Assembly (NCBI GenBank): GCA_017539125.1
Contig: JAFYHO010000085.1
Location: forward strand, 1-52,636
DNA from: Actinomycetaceae bacterium
Lineage (GTDB): Bacteria > Actinomycetota > Actinomycetes > Actinomycetales > Actinomycetaceae
DNA length: 52,636 nt
Direction: 5' to 3'
Made by a program: the position numbers and the translations under genes
Notes under the pieces: generated by a model
Database searches by the model: none
Told to the model about the DNA's origin: nothing
What the model saw: only the letters and a program-made list of their open reading frames with translations
Shown here: positions 26,236 through 35,647 of the stretch, piece after piece
Layout of the letters: each line of letters begins with the position of its first letter
Position numbering within the stretch: position 1 is the stretch's first letter

Positions 26236-27477
26236 TTAGTGGAGATTGGCCTCGCCCATAGCCTCGCCACGACCAAACTTCACATCACGCGCAGCAGCAA
26301 GCTTAGAGGTCAAGCCGAAGATTTCAATGAAGCCCTTGGCGTAGGACTGGTCGTAGGAATCGCCCTCGTCATAAGTAGCGAGATTGAAATCGTACAGCGA
26401 GGTCTCGCTCTTGCGACCGGTCACCACAGCACGCCCACCATGCAGAACCATACGAACGTCACCCGTCACATAGTCTTGCGTCTCGTTGATGAAAGCGTCC
26501 AAAGAACGCTTAAGCGGCGAGAACCACTGCCCCTCGTACACCAAATCAGACCAGCGGTCTGCCACTTGGCGCTTGAAACGAATCTGCTCACGGTCAAGAG
26601 TGACATTCTCCAGCTCCTTATGTGCTGCGATAAGAGCCATAGCACCCGGAGCCTCATAAATCTCACGCGATTTGATACCGACAAGGCGGTCCTCGACAAT
26701 ATCGATACGCCCAATACCCTGAGCACCGGCGCGGCGGTTCATCTCCTGAATTGCCTGAAGCGGAGTGACAGCCTTGCCGTCAATAGCAACAGGAATACCC
26801 TGCTCAAAGCTAATAACAACCTCGTCGGGCAGAGGCGGATATGCGGGGTCGTCCGTATAAGAATAGACATCCTTCGTCGGGGCATTCCAAATATCCTCCA
26901 AGAAGCCCGTCTCAATGGCGCGTCCCCACACATTCTGGTCGATGGAGAAAGGATTGTGATGTGTAGCCTCAATCGGCAGGCTGTGCTTATCTGCGTAATT
27001 GATAGCGAACTCCCTCGTCAACGCCAAATCGCGCACAGGAGACAGACACTTCAAATCGGGAGCAAGAGAAGTGATACCGTTTTCAAAACGCACCTGGTCA
27101 TTGCCTTTGCCGGTGCAGCCGTGGGCGACAGTCGAAGCGCCAAATTGGCGTGCTGCCGTCACCAGATGCTTGACAATGACGGGACGCGAGAGAGCCGAAA
27201 CGAGCGGATAGGCGTCCTGGTAGAGACCATTAGCTTTCAAATCAAGCATGCAGTATTCATCGGCGAATTCATCGCGCGCATCGGCAATATACGCCTCGAC
27301 AGCGCCACAGTCGATAGCACGCTGGCGGATAGTCTCTAAATCCTCTCCACCTTGACCGACATCGACGGATACGGTCACGACTTCAGCGCCGGTCTGCTCG
27401 GCAATCCAGCCGATAGCAACCGATGTATCTAATCCGCCTGAATAGGCGAGGACTACGCGGTCTTTCTTCTCTGCCAT
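26236..27477 (-). CDS. argG: Argininosuccinate synthase
   Basis: A 413-aa ATP-dependent enzyme joining citrulline and aspartate. The PP-loop SGGLDTS is at residues 13-19, and the citrulline/aspartate-binding segment [13 protein letters not shown] is clear. The open frame extends to 27534. The ATG at 27477 is preferred because AAAGGAGAAAAA precedes it and the protein then begins [19 protein letters not shown]. It follows argR by 62 bases and ends the argCJBDRG operon at the palindrome at 26187. Confidence 0.96.
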   Translation of the reverse strand: MAEKKDRVVLAYSGGLDTSVAIGWIAEQTGAEVVTVSVDVGQGGEDLETIRQRAIDCGAVEAYIADARDEFADEYCMLDLKANGLYQDAYPLVSALSRPVIVKHLVTAARQFGASTVAHGCTGKGNDQVRFENGITSLAPDLKCLSPVRDLALTREFAINYADKHSLPIEATHHNPFSIDQNVWGRAIETGFLEDIWNAPTKDVYSYTDDPAYPPLPDEVVISFEQGIPVAIDGKAVTPLQAIQEMNRRAGAQGIGRIDIVEDRLVGIKSREIYEAPGAMALIAAHKELENVTLDREQIRFKRQVADRWSDLVYEGQWFSPLKRSLDAFINETQDYVTGDVRMVLHGGRAVVTGRKSETSLYDFNLATYDEGDSYDQSYAKGFIEIFGLTSKLAAARDVKFGRGEAMGEANLH

Positions 27478-27539
27478 TTTTTCTCCTTTACTCGTTGGCA
27501 TCTCTGTGAAATCCGGTCGGTAGTTGTGCGACATAGTGG

Positions 27540-28028
27540 CTATGTCAAAGATAGTAAATGCTCCCGTAGCGATTCTGCTTGCTCTTGGCTTTCGAGGACG
27601 AGAAGCACAGTATCGTCACCCGCAATACAACCGAGCACACCGTCTAGGGCTGCCCTGTCGATACTGGAGGCAAGCAATTGTGCCGCTCCTGGTGGGGTGC
27701 GTAAGACCAGCTGATTAAAAGCTGACTGGGCGGAAATCAGCACTTCGCCACACCAGCGTTCAAGCGGGGCTTGGGTGGACTGACTGGAGCGCACTTCGGT
27801 CGGCTCAGGCACACGGTAAATCTGCTTACCCTCGCTGTCTTTGACCTTGAAAGCACCAATCTCGTCTAAATCGCGCGAGAGGGTCGCTTGAGTGACGGCA
27901 ATCCCGTGCTCAGCTAAGCGAGTACGAAGTAGGGATTGCGAGCTAATCGGCTCACCGTGCAGCAACTCGCTGATGAGAGCATGGCGTGCTCCGCGAGTTG
28001 TGGGAATAGAGGAAAGGCTCGTCGTCAT
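27540..28028 (-). CDS. argR: Arginine repressor ArgR
   Basis: A 162-aa transcription factor. The N-terminal winged helix (about residues 10-75, including [20 protein letters not shown]) contacts ARG boxes. The C-terminal domain binds arginine and makes the hexamer; it contains [16 protein letters not shown] and the Gly-Cys-Ile-Ala-Gly-Asp-Asp loop ([11 protein letters not shown]) typical of the effector site. The start overlaps the argD stop by 4 bases. It presumably represses its own operon and perhaps argF and argH. Confidence 0.94.
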   Translation of the reverse strand: MTTSLSSIPTTRGARHALISELLHGEPISSQSLLRTRLAEHGIAVTQATLSRDLDEIGAFKVKDSEGKQIYRVPEPTEVRSSQSTQAPLERWCGEVLISAQSAFNQLVLRTPPGAAQLLASSIDRAALDGVLGCIAGDDTVLLVLESQEQAESLREHLLSLT

Positions 28029-29191
28029 TTCTCCCCCTGAAACTCGGCGGCGCGGCGGCTCATTATCTCCACAAACGGCTCGAGTTCTGCGGCCGTGATG
28101 ATGAGCGGCGGCGCGAGACGAATCGTCGTGGGATTGGGGGCGTTGACGATAACACCCTCACTCAAAAGCTCTTGGCGCACTGCCGTCGAATCGGCAACTT
28201 CAACTCCCAGAAGCAGGCCACGACCACGCACGGCATATCCCGCTTCTTCAAGACGCGCAGTGAGCCATGCACTGACCTCGTTCACATGCTCAAGCAGCTT
28301 TTCGACCTCGCCAAGCGTTGCCAAAGAGGCAGCGCATGCCAGAGGATTGCCGCCGAACGTCGTGCCGTGATTGCCTGGGCGGAACAGCGCTCCGGCAGCA
28401 CCGATACCGATACAAGCGCCGATAGGCACTCCCCCGCCGAGACCTTTCGCCAGCGTAATAACATCAGCCTTGACGTAAGGACTTGAGGCAAGCCATCTGC
28501 CCGTGCGCCCCATACCCGTTTGAACTTCGTCAATCACCAGCAGGGCATTGTGCTGATCACAGAGCTCACGGGCGCGCTCCATAAAACCGTACACCAGCGG
28601 AATCACGCCTGCTTCGCCTTGAATCGGCTCAAGGAAAAGAGCAGCAACATTATCGTCAAAAGCAGCCTCAAGCGCACTAATTTCTGGCTCGATAAACTCA
28701 GCCACACCAGCCAACGGCTCGAAAGGCTCGCGATAGGCTTCCTTATGCGTCAGCGTCAACGCGCCCATGGTGCGACCGTGGAAAGAATGAGCCAAAGCGA
28801 GCACCCTGCCGCCTTTTTTGTGCAGGCGCGTCAGTTTCAACGCCGCTTCATTGGCTTCCGTCCCCGAGTTCGTGAAAAAGACACGCGCAGACGAGGCGTC
28901 ATAGCCCTCTGCTCCCACAATCTCTTGGAGCTTCTGTGCTAGCGAAATCTGGGCGGGGGTGGCAAAGAAATTCGAGACGTGAATCAGCTCGCCTGCTTGA
29001 CGCGAAAGAGCCTCAAGCAATGCAGGATGGCGATGCCCGAGCGCATTGACGGCAATTCCCGCCAACAAATCGAGATAACGCCGCCCGTCACTATCCTCAA
29101 CATAGACACCGTCACCACGAGTCAAGACAAGCTGGGGCTTGCCAAAAGTGTCCATGAGGGCAGAAGCATAGGCTTCATACATATCACTCAT
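28025..29191 (-). CDS. argD: Acetylornithine aminotransferase
   Basis: A 388-aa PLP-dependent class III aminotransferase converting N-acetylglutamate semialdehyde to N-acetylornithine. The PLP-lysine region [17 protein letters not shown], the cofactor-binding [15 protein letters not shown] and the [15 protein letters not shown] block are diagnostic. The frame is open to 29200. An ATG at 29191 overlaps the argB stop by 8 bases and is chosen; an ATG at 29182 is also possible. It is the middle gene of the arg operon. Confidence 0.95.
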   Translation of the reverse strand: MSDMYEAYASALMDTFGKPQLVLTRGDGVYVEDSDGRRYLDLLAGIAVNALGHRHPALLEALSRQAGELIHVSNFFATPAQISLAQKLQEIVGAEGYDASSARVFFTNSGTEANEAALKLTRLHKKGGRVLALAHSFHGRTMGALTLTHKEAYREPFEPLAGVAEFIEPEISALEAAFDDNVAALFLEPIQGEAGVIPLVYGFMERARELCDQHNALLVIDEVQTGMGRTGRWLASSPYVKADVITLAKGLGGGVPIGACIGIGAAGALFRPGNHGTTFGGNPLACAASLATLGEVEKLLEHVNEVSAWLTARLEEAGYAVRGRGLLLGVEVADSTAVRQELLSEGVIVNAPNPTTIRLAPPLIITAAELEPFVEIMSRRAAEFQGEK

Positions 29192-30119
29192 CGCAGCCAC
29201 AATCCTCGCTGTCAGAGCCGTGGACGAGCGTGCCTATACCAGCGTCCGTAAAGACTTCCAAAAGCATGGAATGAGCCATGCGCCCATCGATAATATGAGC
29301 CCCCTGAACTCCACCGTCGATAGCGCGCACGGCAGCTTCCATCTTGGGAACCATACCCGAATCTAGATCGGGTAGCATGGCGCGCAAATCTTCGACGCAA
29401 ATCCGTGAAATCAACGAATCCTTATTCGGCCAATCAGCATACAAGCCCTCTACGTCGGTGAGCATAAGAAGCTTGGCAGCGCCCAGTGCCACCGCAATCG
29501 CAGAAGCAGCAGTATCTGCATTGACATTGAGAACTTCCGTTGGCACATCCATATCGAGAGCAACAGTTGAGACGACAGGGATATTTCCCGCTTCCAAAAC
29601 AGACAGGATTGCTTCCGGATTAACAGTCTCAATATCGCCAATCTGCCCAATATCAACAGGCTGGTTGTCGACAACCGCCTTGCGACGGCGACCGCACAAG
29701 AGCGAAGCGTCCTCACCTGACAGACCGACAGCATACGGGCCGTACTGGTTCATCAGGGAAACAATTTCGCGCTGCACTTTGCCCGTGAGCACCATGCGCA
29801 CGATATCCATTGTCTCGGCGCTCGTGACGCGGAATCCTCCACGGAACTCAGCCTCGACACCGGTCTTTTCCAGCATGCGGTTGATTTGCGGGCCGCCGCC
29901 GTGGACGACCACGGGACGAATACCGACATGGTGGAGGAAGAGAATGTCTTGGGCGAAGGCGTGGCGTAGCTCGTCGCTGACCATCGCATTTCCGCCGTAT
30001 TTGACGACGACGGTCTGCCCAGCGAACTCCCGTATCCACGGAAGAGCCTCGATGAGGACATGTGCTTTCGCGTGAGCATCGCTCAAACGCTTCAAAATTG
30101 TGTCGTGATTTTCGCTCAT
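29184..30119 (-). CDS. argB: Acetylglutamate kinase
   Basis: A 311-aa amino-acid kinase that phosphorylates N-acetylglutamate, commonly the feedback-inhibited step where the cyclic pathway operates. VVKYGGNAM near residue 36 and the [14 protein letters not shown] substrate loop are clear. The N-terminal helix (residues 1-25) that mediates hexamer formation and arginine inhibition in sensitive enzymes is present, so arginine feedback is likely (inference). The start overlaps the argJ stop as ATGA. Confidence 0.96.
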   Translation of the reverse strand: MSENHDTILKRLSDAHAKAHVLIEALPWIREFAGQTVVVKYGGNAMVSDELRHAFAQDILFLHHVGIRPVVVHGGGPQINRMLEKTGVEAEFRGGFRVTSAETMDIVRMVLTGKVQREIVSLMNQYGPYAVGLSGEDASLLCGRRRKAVVDNQPVDIGQIGDIETVNPEAILSVLEAGNIPVVSTVALDMDVPTEVLNVNADTAASAIAVALGAAKLLMLTDVEGLYADWPNKDSLISRICVEDLRAMLPDLDSGMVPKMEAAVRAIDGGVQGAHIIDGRMAHSMLLEVFTDAGIGTLVHGSDSEDCGCDE

Positions 30120-31276
30120 GATGAATACGCCGAATTCTCCTCAACATAGGCATGAGTGAGGTCATTCGTCAGGACGGTGACTTCCTCGCTGCCTGCTTTC
30201 AGGTTGATATCAATGGTGACGAGACGCTCGTCCATGGAGACGAGGTTTCTGTCCTCGCCTACTCCACCGTCCTTGCAAACCATGACGCCGTTGATGGACA
30301 CATCGACTGCGCCGGCATCGAACGGTGCGACGGATTCGGGGACGGTTCCGAGTGCCGACAGGACGCGCCCCCAATTGGGGTCGTTTCCAAAAATGGCACA
30401 TTTGAGCAGGTTAGAGCGGGAAACCGCGCGCGCCACGGCAAGGCCTGCTTCTTGGCTGCTTGCTCCAGTGACGGTGACGCGAATATCGTGGCTTGCACCC
30501 TCTGCGTCAGCAATGAGCTGGGCTGCCAAGTCTTGGGCAACTTTCGTCAAATCAGCTGTGAAGCTGGCGAGCTCGGGGCGCACGCCGCTTGCTCCGGAAG
30601 CGAGTAAGAGGACGGTGTCGTTTGTGGACATACAACCGTCTGAGTCAATGCGATTGAAAGACTGTGCGACTGCCGCTTCAAGCGCGCTTTGGGCGTCGGC
30701 CGGTTGCAAGGAAGCGTCAGTGGTGATGACGACAAGCATGGTTGCCAGTTCGGGCGCGAGCATTCCGGCACCTTTTGCCATACCGCCGATTGTGTAGCCC
30801 GCTTCGCTGGTGAGGACAGCGGTTTTGGGGCGCGTATCGGTGGTCATAATGGCTTCAGCCGCGTCCTGCCCACCATCCTCAGAGAGGTTTTCGAGGCAGT
30901 ATGCTGTGCCGGCGAGAACAGCGCGCATATCGAGGCGCTCACCGATAAGCCCTGTCGAGCAGACAGCTACTTCGCCTGCGGGCAGGTCAAGGCCTCTGGC
31001 GATAGCGTGCGCGGTTTTGACAGTGTCACCGTATCCTCCGGCGCCGGTGCAGGCGTTTGCCCCACCAGAGTTGAGAACGACAGCATGGAATGTGCCATCA
31101 ACCGCCGAGCGCGTCCATTCGACAGGCGCGGCATAGACGCGATTGCTTGTGGTAACGCAGCCGGCGGAGAACTCTGGGCCGTCATTGACGACGAGCGCCA
31201 TGTCTTTCGCGCCTGTCGCTTTGAGTCCGCAGGCTACTCCTGCGGCGCGGAATCCTTGTGGTGCGGTTACGCTCAT
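30116..31276 (-). CDS. argJ: Bifunctional glutamate N-acetyltransferase/ornithine acetyltransferase ArgJ
   Basis: A 386-aa self-cleaving enzyme that recycles the acetyl group between acetylornithine and glutamate. The autocleavage site is ELATML with Thr179 as the new N-terminal nucleophile, preceded by [12 protein letters not shown]. The C-terminal [10 protein letters not shown] ends in the usual hydroxylated tail. The ATG at 31276 overlaps the argC stop by 4 bases and is preferred over upstream in-frame codons inside argC. Its presence indicates the energy-saving cyclic arginine pathway, so a separate argE is not required. Confidence 0.95.
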   Translation of the reverse strand: MSVTAPQGFRAAGVACGLKATGAKDMALVVNDGPEFSAGCVTTSNRVYAAPVEWTRSAVDGTFHAVVLNSGGANACTGAGGYGDTVKTAHAIARGLDLPAGEVAVCSTGLIGERLDMRAVLAGTAYCLENLSEDGGQDAAEAIMTTDTRPKTAVLTSEAGYTIGGMAKGAGMLAPELATMLVVITTDASLQPADAQSALEAAVAQSFNRIDSDGCMSTNDTVLLLASGASGVRPELASFTADLTKVAQDLAAQLIADAEGASHDIRVTVTGASSQEAGLAVARAVSRSNLLKCAIFGNDPNWGRVLSALGTVPESVAPFDAGAVDVSINGVMVCKDGGVGEDRNLVSMDERLVTIDINLKAGSEEVTVLTNDLTHAYVEENSAYSS

Positions 31277-32328
31277 GGTGCTACTCCGTTCACTATAAGT
31301 CCTGTATTTTCGGGCAGGGACAGGGCGCAATTCAGGGATTGAATGGCTGCTCCTGCCGTTCCTTTAACGAGATTGTCAATAGCGCAGATTGCGGTGATAC
31401 GCTCGCCGTCACGGTCAAGGCCTGCCCATACGAGGGCGGTGTTTGCTCCGGTGACGGAAGCCGAGGTGGGTGGCGTATCGACGGTGTGCAGGAATGGCTC
31501 ACTCGCATATGCCTGCGCGTATGCGTCTTTCACGTCGCTGTCGGTGATGCCGTCTGCGGCGGGCATGGAGACGACGGCGAGAATGCCGCGGCTCATTGGT
31601 ACGAGGACGGGCGTAAAGGCGAGGCGGGCAACCTGTCCGCCGGCTGTGCGCAGGTTTTGTGCGATTTCGGGGATGTGGCGGTGCGTGCCGCCGACGGCGT
31701 AGGGGGCGGCTGCGCCGAATGCTTCGGAGGCCATAAGGTGACTTTTCATGGCTTTACCTGCGCCCGAATAACCCACTGCGAGGGTGGCGACAATATCGCT
31801 ATCCGGCTCGGCAGGAGTCAGCCCTGCACCCACTGCAACCTGCGCAGCGAAAGTGACAGCGCTGGCATTACAGCCGGGAGCAGCAATGCGCTTGGTTGCG
31901 CCGAGCAGTTCACGCTGGCTCTCGCCCTCTGCCCGTATCAACTCGGGCATACCGTAAGTCCACGGCTGCGCAGGTTCGCTACCGTAGAAATCCCGCCAGT
32001 CTTGCGGGTTTTCTAGGCGGTGGTCTGCACCTAAATCGATGATAATTGTCTCGGGATTGAGAGCTTCGATTGCGGCTGTTACTTCGCCTGATGCCCCGTG
32101 CGGAAGCCCGAGGATTGCGATATCAGCGTCTGCGAGAATGGCAGGGTCTGTTGCCTGCAATTCCATATCTGCGTAAGTAAGCAGGTGTGGCTGGTGTTCG
32201 CCGAGGAGCCCCCGCGAACTTCCTGCGCATACTGCGCTTACGTCAAGTTCTGGGTGCTCGGCGATAAGGCGAAGCACTTCTCCGCCTGCATAACCTGTCG
32301 CGCCTGCGATTGCTACCGTCCATGTCAT
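31273..32328 (-). CDS. argC: N-acetyl-gamma-glutamyl-phosphate reductase
   Basis: A 351-aa NADPH-dependent reductase. The dinucleotide-binding motif GATGYAGGE starts at residue 9, and the catalytic Cys153 is in the PGCNAS segment (often PGCYPT in relatives). The final substrate loop VGGTHRHIPEI is present. An ATG at 32334 would add two residues. The ATG at 32328 is chosen because a TATAGT box ends 7 bases before it, making a leaderless message likely. It is the first gene of the argCJBDRG operon. Confidence 0.94.
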   Translation of the reverse strand: MTWTVAIAGATGYAGGEVLRLIAEHPELDVSAVCAGSSRGLLGEHQPHLLTYADMELQATDPAILADADIAILGLPHGASGEVTAAIEALNPETIIIDLGADHRLENPQDWRDFYGSEPAQPWTYGMPELIRAEGESQRELLGATKRIAAPGCNASAVTFAAQVAVGAGLTPAEPDSDIVATLAVGYSGAGKAMKSHLMASEAFGAAAPYAVGGTHRHIPEIAQNLRTAGGQVARLAFTPVLVPMSRGILAVVSMPAADGITDSDVKDAYAQAYASEPFLHTVDTPPTSASVTGANTALVWAGLDRDGERITAICAIDNLVKGTAGAAIQSLNCALSLPENTGLIVNGVAP

Positions 32329-32329
32329 A

Positions 32330-32366
32330 TGCATAACTATACGCTCCCCTGCATACTTTCTGCATA
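32330..32366. promoter_or_regulatory. Three TGCATA repeats and -10 box at the argC start: candidate ArgR operator
   Basis: TGCATA occurs in the same orientation at 32330-32335, 32350-32355 and 32361-32366, starts spaced 20 and 11 bases. The minus-strand -10 candidate TATAGT (32341-32336) lies between the first two. TGCAT-type half-sites are part of actinobacterial ARG boxes as described for Streptomyces, so ArgR binding here is plausible. No comparable cluster is seen in the argH-argF gap. Confidence 0.5.
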
Positions 32367-32469
32367 TCCCCTCCTAGGCTATCCCTCACACTCCCCTCAC
32401 CCCTGCACACCCCACCTGGCCACGAGGAGTTTCACGAGTAGCAACGACAAGCGCACAATAAGGCGACTT

Positions 32470-32549
32470 TTTCTGTGATAGCAGCTTTTTTGCCTGTTTT
32501 TCTTTCTGTGTTAGCAGTAAAAATGCTATAATTATTTTCTGTGTTAGCA
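32470..32549 (+). repeat. Three direct repeats TTTCTGTGWTAGCA at exact 33-bp spacing
   Basis: Copies start at 32470, 32503 and 32536, each 14 bases long; the first has A and the others T at the ninth position. The sequence between copies is not repeated. A perfect TATAAT (32527-32532) lies between copies 2 and 3. Equal spacing of three helical turns would put bound proteins on the same DNA face, as in an operator or iteron. They lie directly upstream of the DUF4143 ATPase gene. Confidence 0.8.
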
Positions 32550-32571
32550 ACAACGATGAGGAGTTTCCCCT

Positions 32572-33981
32572 ATGCTTAAGCGAAAAGCATACAATGAAAT
32601 GCTTGCGTGGAAAAAATCTGCACACTCACAAGCTTTACTTGTTGCCGGCGCTCGTCAAATCGGAAAAACTTTCCTTATCGACGAGTTTGCCCGCAACGAG
32701 TATCCTGCTCATATAAAAATAGATTTCCTCAATGACGCAGATGCTGTAGTCCTATTTGGTAGCGCAAAAAATGCAGATGACCTCATAGAACGTCTCAGTT
32801 TGCGTGCAGGAAAAGCAATTTCTCCAGGTCAGACACTTATCTTTTTTGACGAAGTTCAAGAAGTTCCCAACATTATCACTCTGTCAAAATATCTTATTCA
32901 AGATGGCAGATTTCCAGTTATTATGTCTGGCTCAATGCTTGGCGTGGAACTTCGACATGTTCAATCTCTACCCGTGGGCTATATGCACATTCTCGATATG
33001 TTCCCTCTCGATTTTGCGGAGTTCTGCAAAGCTCTAGGAGTGCCTGACACATTAATGCGCGCAATACGTGAATGCTTCGTGACTAAAAAGAGTGTTGAAA
33101 GCGCGCTTCATGACGAGTTCGTTCGTCTTTTTCGCCTTTACATTACAATCGGCGGAATGCCTCAAGCAGTACAGACATATATCGACACGAAAGGTGACCT
33201 TGGAGCAGTACGTGATATTCAAAGCGATTTGCTGCGCTTGTATCGCGAAGATATTGCAAAATATGCTGGAAAACGGGCATTACACGTTAAAGCCATCTTT
33301 GACGCTATACCTAGCCAACTCAACAAAGAAAATAAACGCTTCGAGTTGAAAACGTTAGGTGAGAACTCGCAATTTTCACGTTTTGCGAATGATTTCGCGT
33401 GGATTGTAGGCGCAAATAGTGCCTTGAAAACAAATAACGTCACAGAGCCTAAATACATGCTCGCGCGTACTGAAGAGGTAAATCGTTTCAAACTGTATCA
33501 ATCCGACACAGGTATGCTCATGCGCCAGTATCCTCCTAACGCTTCTCTTGACGTTATTGCCGGAGCTAGAGCGGTGAACTTTGGTGGGGTGTATGAGAAT
33601 ATCGTGGCGCAAGAATTGACAAGTGCACATATTCCTTTGCGCTATTACCATTCAAATCGACGAGGTGAAGTAGATTTTTTGGCAGAAACACGTCAGAGCG
33701 GTGTTGTAGCTATCGAAGTTAAATCGGGCAAGGATTACAAAAAGCATACTGCTTTGAACACTCTGCTAGGCGTAAGCGATTACGGCGTAGAGTCAGCCTT
33801 TGTTCTATCCGAAGCCAACGTAAGTGTGAAAGAACGTGCGGGGAAACCTGTTTATTACATTCCCTTGTACATGCTCCCTTTTATTGTAGAAGATTTTGCC
33901 AGTGACGCCAGTTCGGTGAACGACGAAACTTTGAGAAAGAAACTCGTTGTTGAGCCTCCTGATTTTTCTGCGTGGCAATAG
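32572..33981 (+). CDS. AAA-type ATPase with C-terminal DUF4143 (PD-(D/E)XK-like) domain
   Basis: A 469-aa protein with a P-loop GARQIGKT at residues 26-33, a Walker B-like segment LIFFDEVQEVP (about 92-102) and an SGS sensor motif. The C-terminal DUF4143 part holds Asp368 in GEVDFLAE and Glu382-Val-Lys384 in VVAIEVKSGK, the catalytic pattern of the PD-(D/E)XK nuclease fold. Such ATPases are widespread, often horizontally moved and of unknown function. GAGGAG precedes the ATG. The gene is markedly more AT-rich, with codon use unlike its neighbours, and stands alone between argC and the GTPase genes, which suggests acquisition. No partner gene is adjacent. Confidence 0.88.
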   Translation: MLKRKAYNEMLAWKKSAHSQALLVAGARQIGKTFLIDEFARNEYPAHIKIDFLNDADAVVLFGSAKNADDLIERLSLRAGKAISPGQTLIFFDEVQEVPNIITLSKYLIQDGRFPVIMSGSMLGVELRHVQSLPVGYMHILDMFPLDFAEFCKALGVPDTLMRAIRECFVTKKSVESALHDEFVRLFRLYITIGGMPQAVQTYIDTKGDLGAVRDIQSDLLRLYREDIAKYAGKRALHVKAIFDAIPSQLNKENKRFELKTLGENSQFSRFANDFAWIVGANSALKTNNVTEPKYMLARTEEVNRFKLYQSDTGMLMRQYPPNASLDVIAGARAVNFGGVYENIVAQELTSAHIPLRYYHSNRRGEVDFLAETRQSGVVAIEVKSGKDYKKHTALNTLLGVSDYGVESAFVLSEANVSVKERAGKPVYYIPLYMLPFIVEDFASDASSVNDETLRKKLVVEPPDFSAWQ

Positions 33982-33999
33982 TTACTCTCTAAGACTCTA

Positions 34000-34036
34000 C
34001 GTCGTTGTTCGCCAGGGGCGCTCCTCACGATGACGA
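34000..34036. repeat. Short fragment of the CGTCATTGCGAG-type dispersed repeat
   Basis: CGTCGTTGTTCG at the left and CTCACGATGACG at the right are decayed versions of the two ends, only 37 bases apart. It lies between the convergent DUF4143 and GTPase genes. It is probably an internally deleted copy. Confidence 0.45.
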
Positions 34037-34042
34037 CTAGCG

Positions 34043-35635
34043 CTAGAGTTGGACTTTTTTGAGGAGGGAAATGTCCGACCAAAGCTTCGCGTAGTCTTTG
34101 AGGGAGGCTTCGAGAGGGTCAAGGATATGCGCGCGGGCTTCGCGGGTGATAGACGCCGTCATGTCTTTGGTGATACGCCCACGCAGACGCTTCGCGCCAC
34201 GCTTGATGAGCGCCGATGAAACCAGCGACAACAGCAGGCAGAGCAGCAGCCCCCCAACGAGCATAAGAGCCGGCAGTGGGAAAATAGAAATCATGGGCGG
34301 GTCAGGCAGCTGAATCTTCAGCCACTCCCCGAAATGAATGAGAAGTAGCCAGACAAGCCCGGCAATAGCAGCAAAAGTGAAAAGCCATTGCAGGATATTG
34401 ACGAGCCTCCACCAGACGGGGTGCGCCTCTTGCCCCAAATCCGTCTGTTGAATAATCTGGTCGCACGAATCGAGCAGGGTATCAGTATGGGCTTGGCTGT
34501 CGTCGAGAATATCGCGCCGCCACGAGCGAGGTAAATCGGCACTCGCTTCCTCGGTGTAGCGCCGCACAGCCGCCGAAGCAGCACTGCGAGCCGAAGCCGA
34601 GGCGCGCACGGAAGAAGCACCAATCGCCTGCTCGCCCTCCACAGAAATCTCTTTTTTCTTCAATCCCGTCAAATGCAGGCGCGCAAGGGGATCAGTCTTT
34701 GAGCCAATCCAACGAATGAGTGGCCATCGTGTTGATTTCTTTCCGCGACGAATATAAGAAGCACCAGCGGCTTCGACGACGATATTCGCCCCCGCACCCT
34801 TAGCGATCTTCGTTGCCACAGGGGTAAAATCTGCAAGCTTTCTACTGCTTGGCGCTCTGCCATCCTCGCTGGCGATACGCTCCTGATAGCCGGTGGCATA
34901 GGTGCGCATATCCGCAGCTACACGCTCCAAGGCAGCCCGCTTCTTCGCCGCCATATCGGCAAGGCGCTCACGCAAAGCCGCAACACCCTCGCCCGTCGCC
35001 GCAGACACAGGCTGGACATCCAGCTTCAAGCCCTCGTTGGCAAGCAGAGCCGTCACATCCCTCAAAAGCCCCTCGCGTTCAGCAGCAGGCACTTTATCAA
35101 TCTGATTGACGACGACGAGCATGACTTTCACGTGTTCGGTCATGGAGCGTAGATAGTCCTCATGGATGACGGCATCAGCGTATTTTTGCGGGTCAAGCAC
35201 CCATACCAGCACATCAGCCTGTTTAATGAGGCGCCCCGCCTCACGGCGATTAGATTCCTCGGTCGAGTCAATATCGGGCAAATCGACCAGTACAAGATTT
35301 TCAGGGACAGCCGGAGAAATATAGCGGTGAGGAATATCGAGAATATCGAGGCTCGCTCCCACATCGCGTGAAGAAATAGCCAAAGGAGACGAGGTCGTGG
35401 GACGGGTCGGGGCAACGCGGGCAACCTCCTCACCCACTACGGCATTGACAAGGGATGACTTTCCGGAGCCTGTTGCACCGGCAAAAACAGCGATTGTCGC
35501 GTCATCGGTGCTGCTCAGACGGGCGCGTGCCCGCTGGAGTAGAGAGTGCGCTTGCTCGTCAGTCTCATGAAAATGCTGTTCACCTACGCTTACAGCGCTC
35601 TCAAGGCTCGCAATTGCCTTATCTAGCTTACTCAT
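34043..35635 (-). CDS. Dynamin-like/YfjP-type GTPase with C-terminal membrane segments (second of pair)
   Basis: A 530-aa GTPase. G1 is GATGSGKS (53-60), the G3 region is VLVDLPDIDST and G4 is NQID (VVNQIDKVPA), a complete GTP-binding set. Helical, Arg/Ala-rich sequence follows. Two hydrophobic hairpins lie near residues 400-475 (WLFTFAAIAGLVWLLLI and LPALMLVGGLLLCLLL), then an amphipathic tail. This layout recalls bacterial dynamin-like proteins, in which paired genes make hetero-oligomers, such as Streptomyces DynA/DynB at septa. Whether this pair is orthologous cannot be judged here. It starts 12 bases after the stop of its paralogue. Confidence 0.75.
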   Translation of the reverse strand: MSKLDKAIASLESAVSVGEQHFHETDEQAHSLLQRARARLSSTDDATIAVFAGATGSGKSSLVNAVVGEEVARVAPTRPTTSSPLAISSRDVGASLDILDIPHRYISPAVPENLVLVDLPDIDSTEESNRREAGRLIKQADVLVWVLDPQKYADAVIHEDYLRSMTEHVKVMLVVVNQIDKVPAAEREGLLRDVTALLANEGLKLDVQPVSAATGEGVAALRERLADMAAKKRAALERVAADMRTYATGYQERIASEDGRAPSSRKLADFTPVATKIAKGAGANIVVEAAGASYIRRGKKSTRWPLIRWIGSKTDPLARLHLTGLKKKEISVEGEQAIGASSVRASASARSAASAAVRRYTEEASADLPRSWRRDILDDSQAHTDTLLDSCDQIIQQTDLGQEAHPVWWRLVNILQWLFTFAAIAGLVWLLLIHFGEWLKIQLPDPPMISIFPLPALMLVGGLLLCLLLSLVSSALIKRGAKRLRGRITKDMTASITREARAHILDPLEASLKDYAKLWSDISLLKKVQL

Positions 35636-35647
35636 CTCGCCCCCTCC

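Noticed and set aside
26146..27339. 397-codon open frame on the plus strand opposite argG
   Set aside because: The minus-strand frame is an unmistakable ArgG with all motifs; the opposite frame has no recognisable domain and follows from codon bias.
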